From the NCBI GenBank assembly GCA_030248295.1, contig JASANH010000986.1:62001-126000 (forward strand): a DNA stretch of 64,000 bases. Direction: 5' to 3'. Numbering within the stretch: the stretch's first letter is position 1; the number at the start of each line of letters is the position of its first letter. Under the pieces are notes generated by a model. The model ran no database searches. It had not been told where the DNA came from and worked only from the letters and a program-made list of their open reading frames with translations. Source of the stretch: Mesodorylaimus sp. YZB2_4 (taxonomy: Eukaryota > Nematoda > Enoplea > Dorylaimida > Dorylaimidae). The position numbers and the translations under genes are program-made. Shown here in pieces: positions 10,189 to 22,900 of the stretch.

Positions 10189-11685
10189 ATGGATCCGTTT
10201 TTGAAGAAAAAGTGGGAGCACGTTTTCAAAGTATTTTTCGGTAAGAGATAACAAGTGATGTGTGTGGCGGGGTTGAAGTGGAATATAATTTACAGACACG
10301 GACAAAAGTCAACTGATCGACTGGGATGACTTTAAATTACTTATGCAGGTAAGCAGACAAGCTGGCTTATGGTCAGATTATAGGACCAAAAGTAAAGTAA
10401 TCAGCCAAACTTTTTAATAAGCGTCATTTTTTTGCAGAAGATTAAAGAACGCCGGGGTGAAGACAGCGAGGATTATAGAATGGCTCAAAACTCCTTGCAG
10501 ATCATGTGGGACGGTCTAGCGAGCCAGGCCGACAAGAACGGAGACAATAAGGTTTCGATGGACGAGTGGCTGGGCATGTGGAGTGCGGCACCCAAAGAAC
10601 ACTTGCCCTGGCAAAAAGCATACTTACAGTTTATGTTCAAATTACTGGATGCCACGAGTAAGCACTTACCGCCCATGCCATTTTTAGGTCTCACTGGTCG
10701 GCAGTGCTTTGCTGTAGGTATATGGCGTCATGTGACTGCTTCGTCCTGCTGTCTTTGGCACTCGCATGCACGGCACAGCTGCCCATTTCTTTAGAACTTT
10801 TTCGCAGCATTTACTCACTGCAACCATTAAAACTTTTGCTCTGCAGGCTCCAAAAAAGACTATCCTTGCTTCAGGTGATAACATGATAGAGAGGTCGGAA
10901 TATATTGACGTGATGATGTGCTATGGAGTCAGTGCAGAAGAGGCTTCCCAGTCGTTTGATCGGTTTGCAGTGGTGAGTAATCACTTTTTTCTTTTAAAAA
11001 ATGTAGGCCGAAGCCCATTTAGCCTATCAGCAAAGTCAAAGGTCAAAGGTCAGCAGTTAAACCTAATAAGCAAGGCGGGGACCGGCCCATAGCAGCGTCC
11101 CAGTGCGTGTCTCCACTAGGAGCACCTCCGCGCGAGGGCATCCTGGGCTAGACACCAACTTCCTTGGACGATGGGCGGGCTTTGAACCCTGCCGGTGTTC
11201 GGCAGCCAAGACTGTCTCCTCATTGGCGTCCGTCTCTCAACTCGGAGCATCTCGGCGGTACCGGGTGAGTCACCCACGGCCTGGCGTGCAAGGTCAGCGA
11301 GGGTTTATGGTTAGCAAACCGACCTCAATCGTCGGGGATCGAACCTGGGACGAGCCCAGCCACTCGCTCCCAAGCAACACGGAGAGACGAATGCCGAGCC
11401 ACTGCACCACCGCGGCCTCGGGGGCAATCTTTTACTGTGTTTACTCGATAGCCACCCTCGGATATGTCCCCATTCATTTAAGCTCCAGTTGGAATTTTTA
11501 AGTCCTCGTGGACTTTCGACATCCAATGGGTGATTACAAATATACAACCCAGTTTTTTTAAGGACAGAAAAGGAAATCCGATCAAAATGCTCGATTTCGA
11601 TCGGTTCCAGGCATTGTGGAACGAATTTTTCTATTCCAATGACCCGAAGGCCCCAGGCAATTCATTGTTCGGAAAGATAATTTGA
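10189..11685 (+). CDS. Calexcitin / sarcoplasmic-type EF-hand Ca2+-binding protein
   Basis: Five exons, 10189-10240, 10296-10348, 10438-10657, 10875-10972 and 11563-11685, join in frame to 181 residues. Three EF-hand loops are readable: DTDKSQLIDWDD near residue 18, DKNGDNKVSMDE near 75, and DATSDNMIERSE near 109, the last created by the splice across the 217 nt third intron. The fourth site is degenerate. The DWDDF, IMWDGL and WLGMW signatures and the PGNSLFG terminus match calexcitin. Members are neuronal Ca2+-binding proteins reported to bind GTP and to affect K+ and ryanodine channels; sarcoplasmic calcium-binding proteins are the nearest alternative. The cytosolic protein has no signal peptide. 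The fourth intron (590 bp) contains a SINE. Confidence 0.88.
11070..11427 (-). mobile_element. tRNA-derived SINE, family A, copy 1
   Basis: Minus strand: starts CCGCGGTGGTGCAGTGG (A-box-like), with a B box GGTTCGATCC about 60 bases in, and ends near GGTCCCCGCCTTGC. Related copies are at 17090-17452 (+) and 27925-28200 (-). It lies inside the last calexcitin intron, opposite to the gene. All copies share a stretch reading CCTCGCTGACCTTGC-like and a terminal GGTGCTCCTAGTGGAGAC block. Confidence 0.72.
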
Positions 11686-12215
11686 CCACGCAAGTCAGAT
11701 GAACTTATGAACGTAATCTTAATGATTTTCGTCTCCATCCTGTGCTTGATTGGAGCAGCCTAACTAGTGTGCTTGTGCTAGTGTATCACGCTTCTGAACC
11801 TGTTCTTCGCATCCCATGGTCCATCACCTACAAAACAAATTAGCGACTAGCAATTATATGATACTAACCAGCTGTCCTATTAGAACTAAAACACTAAAGC
11901 GCCCTTACAATCATATTAGCGAATAGCAATAATATGATAATGACCAATCGTCTTGTGAAAGCAAAAACACTGAAGCGCCCTTATACGCAATCTATCTAAT
12001 CCTCCCCAAAGACGACAATGCATTCTATTGGCTATAGCCTAGAAATCAAATTAGTGACTAGCAATTACAGCATTATTCTTCGAGTCTTAAAAATAGGAAT
12101 TTCTGCCACCTATGATATACTGTACCCAATTCACAAAAGCAAGAGTGAGCACAGTCATCATCAGCAAATGATCGTTTCGTCACAAACATCACACCATTTT
12201 TGCATTCTCGCACCA
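11686..12215. other. Segment between calexcitin and the minus-strand gene
   Basis: It contains the AT-rich tandem repeat and no supported gene. It is the shared 3' side of two convergent genes. Confidence 0.5.
11839..12070 (+). repeat. Degenerate AT-rich tandem repeat
   Basis: The block ATTAGCGACTAGCAATTATATGA recurs at 11839, 11914 (with changes) and in part at 12050. The first two units are 75 bp apart and both end in ACACT(A/G)AAGCGCCCTTA. Confidence 0.65.
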
Positions 12216-12770
12216 CTACATCGGCGGGGGCTCGCTGCCTGGCTTGTTTCCCATCGGCGGCTGACCGCTGGGCACCTGATCGCTGGGTACGGGTTCAAGC
12301 GGCGGCGGCGCCTGCTGATTTATCAGCCCCTCGACAGCCGCCTGTTGAGCTTGTTGCTGCACCTAGAAGGAGCCATGCGGTAGGAACATTTGAATTGCAG
12401 CACTGGTGAGTGCTCGGCACCTAAACATATTCGCTGAACAGTACTTACATCGGCAGGGGGCTCGCTGCCTAGCTCGTTTCCCATCGGCGGCTGACCGCTG
12501 GGCACCTGATCGCTGGGTACGGGTTCAAGCGGCGGCGGCGCCTGCTGATTTATCAGCCCCTCGAAAGCCGCCTGTTGAGCTTGTTGCTGCACCTAGAAGG
12601 AGCCATGCGGTAGGAACATTTGAATTGCAGCACTGGTGAGTGCTCGGCACCTAAACATATTCGCTGAACAGTACTTACATCGGCAGGGGGCTCGCTGCCT
12701 AGCTCGTTTCCCATCGGCGGCTGACTTTGAGATTGGGCTTCAGTTTCAACTTTCCACACAGTGGGGGCAC
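12216..12770 (-). CDS. Pro/Gln-rich protein with tandemly duplicated exons (partial)
   Basis: I do not recognise this gene. Three minus-strand exons fit together: 12770-12679, 12592-12449 and 12362-12216. Each has a TTCTAG or TTATTCTAG acceptor, and the first two end at GAT before GTAAGTAC. The middle exon encodes 48 residues starting VQQQAQQAAFEGLINQQ and ending QPPMGNELGSEPPAD. The last exon is a near copy, but its donor is lost so that it reads PPPM then TAG. The first exon shares only the 3' half, preceded by APTVWKVETEAQSQ. A likely earlier exon at about 12925-12808 encodes VPGILKGPDDLNPVGKIKP, but its joining intron would be only about 37 nt and an in-frame TGA lies further upstream, so the 5' end is unresolved. 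Composition suggests a disordered protein. Confidence 0.55.
12219..12725. repeat. 230-bp tandem duplication carrying an exon
   Basis: Two full units and a partial third: 12219-12447, 12448-12677 and 12678-12725. The unit holds one 144 nt exon and one 86 nt intron. The copies differ at very few positions, so the duplication is recent or homogenised. Confidence 0.9.
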
Positions 12771-12959
12771 CTAGAATAATACTATTAATGCAAAAGCAAT
12801 ATACTACACAAAAATGCCTTAGTTGGTTTAATTTTTCCGACTGGATTCAAATCGTCCGGCCCTTTCAAGATACCAGGTACCTTGGCAGCGGCGGTTGATT
12901 TTTGACGCTTGGAATCTTCGTCTCGCGCTGACTCCTTCAAGTGTCCCGTCGTCGTGGCT

Positions 12960-13919
12960 CACCCGTCAGCCATGCTTGCTCCTGCAAACACAGGTCTTTT
13001 TGGTCACGACACGAAAGCGATGCTGAACCTACCCGCGCGTCGTCGGCACGTCTGTTCTTTCACCCCTGCACGAGCTGCGACTGACCACTGCTCGTTTTAC
13101 GGTTGCCGTGTAAGTGACGAAGTGTAAAGTGGATGCCTGACAAAAGACGACGCTAGCCTTTGGCCAGTTGGATATCTTTGTCCCACGCACTCATTGTCAG
13201 TCTACTCTAACACAGTAACACAGGCACCACAGCAGCTGACCGTCAGTCCGAGTATTTGTACATAAATCACTCGTCGAATCAGTCATCATAGTCTTCGCCT
13301 GTCAGCTTTTCTGCTCGATGGCCCAAATGAACCGGTCGAGGCTGGACGAGCAGTAATCCGTGAACGCGAAGTGGTAATCGGCCTTGCACTTGATTGGCCA
13401 TCTCGCAATAGAACGGCCACCAGGTCAAACCTGTGTGAGACCTCGATCACATGGTCGAGAGGACGCATGGCATGGAATATGTAGTGAACCTACAGCGTCA
13501 TTCAGTTTGGAAATTCATCAATGAACCCAAGCAGTGTACACTACAACGGGACCAGTGCGTCATGCCAACAGAAGAGTAGGTACCTAGTCGACGGCTCTGA
13601 CTTGACCATCCTATCGGACTGCTGATATTATCGAGGCCACTGATAAGTGAGTAATATCGAGTTTTTCTTGTTTGTACATATCTCCAAGGGCTTGAACTTT
13701 TTAGGCAATGCTGTATATGTGCCATTTCATCAAATTTCTCTAAGCATTAACTCTTCAAAGTTGCTGTCATTCCTTTTTTTGCTTTTTCTTGTCCTGTTAT
13801 TTCTCCTGCAAGTTCTCTCACGATCAGTAGTGATGATCCTTTCGTTTGCAGGATTGCTCAGCATTAAAAGTCTGACATAAAAGGTATTCTATTACGAAGA
13901 GAACTGCTGAAACCGAAGG
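12960..13919. other. Spacer upstream of topoisomerase I
   Basis: Apart from the inverted exon copy, no gene is supported. T-rich sequence at 13700-13860 with a TTTGCAG acceptor-like site at 13851 could be a 5' UTR intron of the topoisomerase gene. Confidence 0.4.
13228..13432 (-). pseudogene. Inverted partial copy of the terminal exon at 4480-4690
   Basis: The reverse complement follows 4480-4690 from GGTTTGACCTGGTGGCCG through the stop and into the 3' UTR as far as GGACTGACGGTCAGCTGCT. The encoded tail, YHFAFTDYCSSSLDRFIWA then IEQKS and TGA, parallels YQLACTDYCSSSLDRLMWG then IEPRS at 4.6 kb. Two bases are missing within AATCA(GC)TGTGC, which breaks the frame. Exon parts upstream of the membrane helix are absent. 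This is a duplicated fragment, not a working gene, though the conserved residues after the deletion suggest it decayed from a once coding paralogue. Confidence 0.85.
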
Positions 13920-16900
13920 ATGGTGAGTACGATGTAGAGCATTGCTGTAAGCATCGATACCGTACTGTAGGTGCTTGCTTATTGTAGGAGAAAACGATGT
14001 CGCTGAATTCGAAAAAGAAACCGCACGCATCGGACAAAGTCAATAAAAAGAAGAAGGATAAAAACCAGCCTAAAAATGCCACTGCATCGATCGCTTTGAA
14101 ATCGGGATCGCGCCTAAAGAAAAAATCGGTGAAGGAAAATGGCGACGAAGAAATTTGGAAATGGTAATTGAAACTCATCAAACAAGTTTGATCGTGGTGC
14201 TGGGTGCAGGGACATTTTTTGGGTTATGCCATGTAATGGGCGTAGCGCACAACGCTCGTGGCCGAGTGAGAAACAGTCTGCCTTTCACGCTCACAGTCAG
14301 ACCCACTTACCCACTAACCAGCTAGTGTTAGATTCGCAGCTGGATATATCATTTCTTGTGTATTGGATCTCTTTACCCTCGAGTGTGCCTTAGCATTGGG
14401 TGATATGGTAAGACAGGAAGGGCTTGGGGTCGCAGGGTACCCACGAACCCTAAGTTGACAACCAAGTGTTCGACTCGCGGGCCGGTAAATCATTTCGTGT
14501 AAAATGTGTCCCTTCACCCTCGAGTGCGCATAAGCGTTTGATGTTGTAGAGAAGCTGCCGAGAGACCTGGTCACCTCGCGGCCCCGAGTATCATATCATG
14601 ACTGCTGGGCGGCCATTGTAACCAGCGCACCCAGGCGGCGGGAGATAGTCGAGACTGAAGTCTCTAAGCAAAAAACTCCGACTGGAGGTAGGCAAGTCTC
14701 GCGACTATACCTGCTCTAGAAACATCAACCGAAGAGGTTGACGTCCCAGCCAGGGGAGCGTATCGATTACTCCCGACCGCCAGGCGTGCTGGTCACACCA
14801 TAGGCAAAACGGGTTGGAAGTTCTGTGGGGAACTGGAGCGGCGCCCTCCTCCAAGTCCAAAGACGGTATCCTGACCCCCACCCCCAAGAGGCCGGAGGAG
14901 CTAGCATCGTCCAGGAACTCATGTTAAGGGCAACGGGGATAGATACAGGGGATACAGTATCTCATTCAGTACTGCCTATCATTAGGTGACCACTGCCTGA
15001 CTATGGGAAAACGAGGGCTCGCTCTCTCAATCAGTGAGGAGAAAAAATACAAAGCAAAGCTCAGTTTCCAAAATGCATTTTTTTAAAATTTAGGTGGGAA
15101 GAGCGAGTGCACGACGAGGGTACCAAATGGAGATTCTTGGAACACAAGGGACCTGTTTTCGCACCACCCTACGAGCCGTTGCCAGCAGAAGTGAAATTTT
15201 TCTATGACGGTGAGTCTTGAGCGGCGCGAATCTCGTGCATATGAATCTAATTTAAATAAAATTAAACAAATATTCTAGAAAAAGAAATGAAATTGAGTAG
15301 GGATGCAGAAGAAGTGGCAACATTTTATGGAAAAATGTTAGACCACGAGTACACGACCATGGAGACCTTCAACAAGAATTTCTTCAAGGATTGGACGAAG
15401 GTAAGATGTTCGAGAAGTCGCACTGCGACTTTGAATGAAGATTTGCTCTTATCCAGGCCATGACACCAAAAGAGCGCGAAGTTATAAAAGAGTTAACAAA
15501 ATGCAATTTCCACCAAATCAACGAATATTTCAAAAAAGTGTCTGAAGAACGAAAGAAGATGACAAAGGAAGCGAAACGGGTCAGAGGGGTGCTTCGTACC
15601 CTCCTTACAGTAGAGTAAGGTTTGATTTTTAGAAAACCAAAGATGAGAAGGGCGCTATTCAAAAAGAATACGGCGTGGCCATCGTGGATGGTCACAAGGA
15701 AAAGATAGCAAATTTTCGGACTGAACCACCAGGTTTGTTCCGTGGTCGTGGCACCCACCCGAAAATGGGAATGCTTAAAAAACGCGTGATGCCCGAAGAT
15801 GTGATAATCAACTGCAGCGAGTAAGAGAACGGGAAAATGCCAAAAAATCGATCAGACAATGATTGCCTGAAATTTTCAGAGATTCGACCATTCCTGAACC
15901 TCCTGCTGGCCATAAATGGAAGGAAGTTAGACACGATAACACGGTGCTAGTTTTGATTTTTGGAGCGAGATGTGGTGCTGAACTGACTGTTTAGGTAGCG
16001 TGGCTGGCGAGCTGGACCGACAATATTATGGGCGGTATAAAATACGTCATGCTCAATCCTAGCTCAAAAATCAAGGTAAGCTGGGGTACTTGTCAGCTTT
16101 CCGCTATGTTGCACTAACTCGTGGGGCATTTACAGGGCGAAAAAGATTTTATGAAATACGAGACTGCACGGAAATTGAGCCACTGCGTGGACAAAATTCG
16201 TCAAAAATATCGGGAAGATTGGGAGTCCAAGGAGATGAAAATACGACAGGCAGCGGTGGCACTGTACTTTATTGATAAGGTGAGCGGTTCATGTCAGATT
16301 TGTCAGGGTGCCTGTTGGTTAGGCTGACAGGCTTAGCTTAGGCCAGAATGCTCAGGCATGTACGAAATATCAGCATACCTGTTTCTCCAAAAAATCTCGA
16401 TGGCCCACGATCAGTAGCAGATGGTGAGGAAAGTCTTTTTTGGCCTTTAGCCAGTGGCAGGTTGAAAGCACGCCGGGTAGCATGCCTCTTCGTGTTTTTA
16501 CTAGGGCATCCTGACACATTTTGGGCAATTAGGATCTGAACCCTATTGCTACCATTTTGCGCTAAAGCTCTATAGTACTCTCTCACGTCGTCAGTGCCAT
16601 GGCTCCAGTCACCTGAAAAGTCTGCACAAAGCGGATGTACTCTCACGTCAGCTCTTTGACTCTGACAGAGCCCCGTCAGAAATTCAACCGGCGGCTATCC
16701 AGATGCAATGCCTTACTCCACTAGCCAACCCGTCAGCCAAGCATCATCAGCTGAACTTGCTCTACTTACCCCCTGTGTCTCGTCACGATGCGTGATATCC
16801 CAGCAACGGTTATTGCAGAACCATTCCTATTCGGATATGGATAGTATGCTATCATCAAAGACTCACGGAGGGGACGGGATGCCACAATCCTATCGTAGAT

Positions 16901-19900
16901 ATGGCATCCTATCCTACAGGATCAGAAGGATGGAAATTCGGTCTTCTCTGAAGAAAGGACTGTAACACCAAGCATTAGCTTAGCAACGATTGTTTAACAC
17001 CATTTTTAGCCATCACAGACGAAGCGCCTAACTCAGAACCCACTGTCAGACCTGGGCATTCTCTTGCATCAAGAAGTACAGTACCTGCTCCCGCCGCGGT
17101 GGTGCAGCGGTTCGGCATTCGTTTCTCTGTATTGTTTGTGAGCGAGTGGCTTGGACTTGTCTCAGGTTCGATCCTATGTGATGGAGGTCGGTTTTCGAAT
17201 CATATACCCTCGCTGACTTTGCGCTCCAGGCCAAGGGTGACTCACCCGGTATCCTAGAGGTGCTCGAGTGGGGAGACGGAAGCCGAGCGAGGAGACAGTC
17301 TCGGCAGTCAAACACCGACAAGGTTCAAAGCCCACCCGCCATGTTCCGAGGAAGCCGGTGTGCAATCGAGGATGTCCTCGCGTGGAGGTGCTCCTAGTGG
17401 AGACACACAGAGGGACGCTGCTGCGTGTGCCGGTCCCCGCACAGCCTGCTTAGAAGGTTTGACTGCTGGCCGGCTATAGGCAAAAGGCTTCCGCCCACAA
17501 AAATTAAAAAAAACCTGCGCCTGCCTGCTCCGCTTTCCTCCTTCAAGCTTACGATCAGCTTGGTGAGCCGCGGTGGCTCAGTTGGCTGGGCGATGGTTCC
17601 GCATTGCTTGCGCCAGCAATCCTGACTGGCAGGCCACAGCCTGCATGGAGCGATAGTTTGGGGAGGCATTTCTCATTGTGGGGACTGGTATTCGATGGCG
17701 AGTTAGTAAGTTCGTTGCTGGACTTGCGCGCCTGGTTCTGAGCGGCTTAACTGGTATCTTAGGACACTTGTCAGACCACAAAACTAAAAGCGGGGAACAA
17801 GCCGAGCACCCATTACTAATCGAAAATTCGTAAGATTTGTCAACTTAATGTCCTGTAAAGTGATTATTCTTTGATCAGACCTGCGGAAATGGCGTCGATA
17901 AGTACATCTTCGAAAAAAGTAGCGAAACCAGATAAGGGAAGCGCCTCGATGGCTCAGAAACGACGACCAAATTTGATTCGGCTGAAAAAGAAACATTATT
18001 GCGGGCGTACAAGGAGCACAAACAGCTGTTCTATAATACATCTGAAACGGACAATTTTAAGAGGAAGTTTGCTGCGGCATGGAGCGAGATCGCTGACGCT
18101 GTCAATGCTGTTTCGCACAATCAGAGGACGGTTGGCGAGTTGCGAAAAAAAATCATCGCTCAAATATCCTTAAACATCAAGCTATTGGCTCTGGCGATGT
18201 TTTGCAACACGCAGGCGTACATGAGCTTGCAACATTTAGCAGTCGAACGAAATCTCAACTTTGAACTCACATGCAAACAATGCCCTCGACTTTTTAAAAC
18301 ACATATGCATCTTTCAACAGCGCACCTAGTTTTACAATGAGCTTTCGTAAATTTGACCTGTCCTGCTGTCTGGGGATTCAGAAAGGGAACCATCAAATAT
18401 GGCTTCAGAGGATACCCACTATCGCCCAGAAGTATTCTGTAAGCTACAGAAAATAAAGACACCAGAAAGTGTCTTAGGACAGGGTCGAGGTCGTCCTAAA
18501 CTTAAGACGCCTAAGTGTCCCACCCTAGGACATCCAGCTGATTGTGAAATTACTTAGGACTGTCCTAGAATTTAGGACATGTCTCAGGATTTAGAACGCG
18601 TCCTAAACTGATTGTGAAACTGCCCCCAGGAGCGCAGGTCATGTGCAAATGCCTGTGATAGGTAATCGGGGAATGTTCTCCTGAAGCAGCGGGTCAATCA
18701 GCGATATAAACAAAGACGGCCCTAGTACTGTGCCTTGGGGCACTCCAGAGGTAATGGCTGACGTAGCTGAGGCACAGTTTCCCACTAAAACGAACTGGCT
18801 TCGACTTTCAAGATATGATCTCAGCCATTGCAGTAGCTTTGGACAACGTTTGTGATAAGTATCCAGATTTTCTAATAAGCGGGGATGGACCACTTTATCG
18901 AAAGCTTTCCGTAAGTCGAAGAAAATTCCACCCACAAAACAGTAATCTTTGCCGTTTAGCCAGTCATGGGCATTTTTGCGTGAGATTGATCAAAGCCGTC
19001 GAGGTAGATCGACGGGGGCGAAAACCAAACTGGTTGTCGGACAGGCGCAGTCGAGGTTTTAATAAACAGTATGCGATTCCGCAACTTTTGAAACAATAGG
19101 TAACAAGGATATCGGCCGATAATTTTGGACCTGATTCCGTTTCCCTGGTTCAGGGATTGCGATCACCTTCGCCAACTTCCAAGCGGCAGGATAGCATTCC
19201 TCAACAAGCGAACTGCGCCCTGGGCAGTGCAGCAAGCCCTGGGCTAATAGAATCGACGATGCCACGCAATATAGGTGAAGTGAGGCCATCAATGCCGGGG
19301 ACACAGTTTTTCTTCAGGGCGCAGGATGCTCTTTCTGACAAACGGAACCGAGACTAAGTAATCGTTATAATCATCCAGATCAGACGGGGGCGGGATATAG
19401 TCTCCAGGAGGATGTGAGCTGAAATTTTCTTCAAATGACCTGCGAAAGGCTTCTGCCTTTGATGCTGCTGTGTAGTGAGGACGATCGAAGTCATCAGTAA
19501 GAGGTGGTATTGAACGGTCTTGAGGCTCGAATTTGCGGAACGCAGACCGAAATTCGGCCGGAGACTTTCGATTGTCCAAGATTTCCATAACACACCGACG
19601 CTTAGCAGTTCTATCACAGTGAACGCGGTGGCGCTGGTGCTGGCACAAAGCGCCCTCGGTGAAGATGCTCCTAGTAGAGACATCAGAGGGAACCTTTTAT
19701 GGTAGCTAGTCGCCTCGTGGCCTCGCTTATCATATCATGACTGCTGGTCAAAACGGGCGTGTGGGGAGGGGGCACAAGACTCAAAACAGAAATGAAAGTC
19801 AAGCTTACGATTAGCATGCTGATTGCTTCAGTTACAAGGTCACCGTGCATGCGGCGCACCCCCAAAATGAAAGTGATCGCCATTGCATTTATCAGCCAAA

Positions 19901-22900
19901 ATCAGGCACTCTTTATTGGCAGACGCCTGCCCATGGTAGTGAATGTCCCGCACGTCCATGCGTGCAGAGCCAGCGAGGCTATACCACGACATCCAAATCA
20001 CGACCAGATCGGATGGGGGATTGTTGGATCAGATCAGATCGGATCGGATCATGTGAAAAAGTTTTAATTTTTTCCGACACTGAATGACGCATGAACATTT
20101 TCGAAAGGCTGCCCCCCCCCCAATGATAAATACACAGTATTTATTATCATGGTGACATGAAACAAGCAGCCCCTCTCAGACACACTGCTCATCATGGATC
20201 TAATTTACAAGCTGATAAAGTAAAGCAGATCCATGCTGCTTATAAATTACTGTAACCAAAACTTCAATTTTTTAAATGAAAAACGAATATTTCCACTTTG
20301 TTTCCACTCCTCACTAATATTTCTGTCGTCCAGCTGCAAACATTTGCAAAATCTGGAAAGGCAATCTTGCAAACCGTCGCATCGAACTTAATAAATCTAA
20401 AAATTTCAATTTGTTTCCAGGTGTAAAAGAGCTCTCTGAAAAATATAGGGGGCATCTGGCCAACTGGTCAGCAGTAGTCAGTGCCTAATAATGCTCAGGA
20501 ATTCTTAAAATTCTTCTGGATTTTTTGGGTTTTCTGAGAGGAAAACCGAAACCTGAGTCTTGGAAGCTCAGAATCGAAGCCCAAAACCCAAAACCCAAAA
20601 GCGAGTTTGGAATGTACCCTGCGTGTTTATCTCAACGCTCGGGCTCCTTACATCAAGAATTCAAAAATTTTCAGGACTTTAGGCCATCGCTGATCAGTTG
20701 GCCAGACGTCTCTGACATTTTGCAGAAAGCTTCCTTTTGCACCTAGGAACAATCAACAAATTAGGAGTTTCTGTTTCGTAAAGTTCGACTTGACGGTTGG
20801 CGATGCTCCCTTGCGTGTGAGTCATCCATGTCTGGTCTCAAATAATAATAATGAGATGACGACTAGTGAATCTAATTATGAGCAGAAAAAAGGAACCATC
20901 AATGCAGAATATTGATCTCATTCATTACACTATACATAGAGTGAGTGGAGAAAAATTGCGCGGTAGCTCGTTGGTTGCCTACGGTTATTGCAGAAACCAT
21001 TGGTTGTCGGATTGGATGGTTCAGATCCAATGATCCGATCCGAATTTTTGGATGGTGATTTGTCGGATCCGATCCGATCTGGCCGTGACTTCCAAACCAA
21101 CCTGCGCCGCTGGGGACTTAGCCTTGGATCGCAGGCGGGCCCAAGGTACGCTCGCGTCCGCGCGTAAAAAGAAGTCAGCCAGGCCCGCACCAATATGGTA
21201 CAACATCTGACAGCAATATCCTCAACTGTCTGATCAAGACATACCAAAAAACACGAGTCTTGCGGAAGAATCCACCATGCGCCTCTGGCATTACTGGTCG
21301 TGTCTGATCGTGGCATGTGGTTTTAGGCCTGCGATGTAATCCTATCATCAGTATATTCTTATGAACCAGTGCCGTGCTTTTCAGCTAGCCCTTCGTGCTG
21401 GTAAGGAGAAAGAAGAAGGCGAAACAGCTGACACAGTGGGTTGTTGTTCACTGCGTTGCGAGCACATCAGGCTGATCGACGAGTTGGATGGACAGGAGTA
21501 AGTTTAGGAACCAGGATGTGAAGTCAATAAAGACCACATGCTCACACTGTAGATGTCTCGTTGAGCTGGATTTTCTCGGCAAAGATAGCATCCGTTATAA
21601 CAAGCGTGTGGCCGTGGAGGAAAAAGTTTTCCAGAATTTGAAGCTATTCACGGAAAATAAGGATCAGGACGATGGCCTGTTTGATCAACTAAATGTAAGC
21701 CGTCGAGTTAATGTTGGAGATGTCTGATAAGTGGCTTATGGTTTCACTGCAGACAACGATTGTGAACAAGTACTTGCAGTCGCTGATGAACGGTCTGACC
21801 TCCAAGGTCTTTCGTACGTGCAACGCGTCGCGTACTCTTCAAGAGCAGCTCACTTTGTTGACTGAACGTAAGAAGTTGTCTTCTGGTGCATATACAGCAG
21901 TGATGAGTTAGGTTCCTTGCAGCTGAGATGACCCTGGAGGAGAAGCTGCTGTCTTACAATCGAGCTAATCGGCAAGTGGCTATATTATGCAACCACCAGC
22001 GAGCTCTTCCGAAGGCATTCGGGAAGCAAATGGAAAAGTTGCAAGCTAAAGTAAGGATGCTGCGATACTCGTGCAACCACGGGTCTATGAGCTATTTCGA
22101 TTCAGATACAAGAAAAAGAAGAGGCTGTTTATTTAGTCGAAAAAGAACTGAAGGCGGTGCAATCCGGATATGAAACTACGAAAGATAAGAATAAAAAGAA
22201 GTAAGTCACGAATAATGGCCCCAATGTCGGTAGTGAGAAGGCCTTTGTTAGGTTTTTCGACAAAAAGCAGCGTCAATTTGATCGCTTGCAAGAGCAACTT
22301 CAGAAATTACGCTTGCGGGCGATGGATAAAGTAAGAAATTCTGTTGCGAAGATGAAAGTATAGAAAGATATTTTCAGGAGGAAAACAAGGAAATTGCTTT
22401 GGGAACATCTAAACTGAACTACTTAGATCCGCGTATCAGCGTCGCTTGGTAAGTGTTGATCAAGAAATGTTATAGCTGGTTGATTGTCTATGTAGCCATA
22501 AAAACTGGCTGCGTTATAAGGCATTTTCAGTCCTCAAGCCTGGTAGGCATAGGAGAGAACTGAATACTTTGACTGAAGCAAGGCGAGTCACAGGACAACT
22601 CCTATGGCGAGTCTGTGGGACTACTCCTATGGCTAACATAAACCTAGACGTTGAAGTTTCCGTTTGAGGGAAGATCAGCAGGTTTTCTTCCACTCATCAC
22701 AACCCATCAGGCGCCATAATTACACAAGGCTGGGCCTCCAGGACTGTTGGCCTACCGCTAATGTTAGACGAAGTACAAGATTCGGGCAGGCATTCATAAG
22801 GCAGGCATCAAATCACGCCCGCTGCGCCTTATTGATTATTGACACGCAGAGGCAGAGAACAGAAGGAGCCAAAACAAGGGAACAAAAATGCGGCCACATA

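Noticed and set aside
16708..16965. CRISPR-like or satellite array
   Set aside because: Only irregular GGAT/ATCC-rich words occur; there is no regular spacer-repeat structure, and the setting is a eukaryotic intron.
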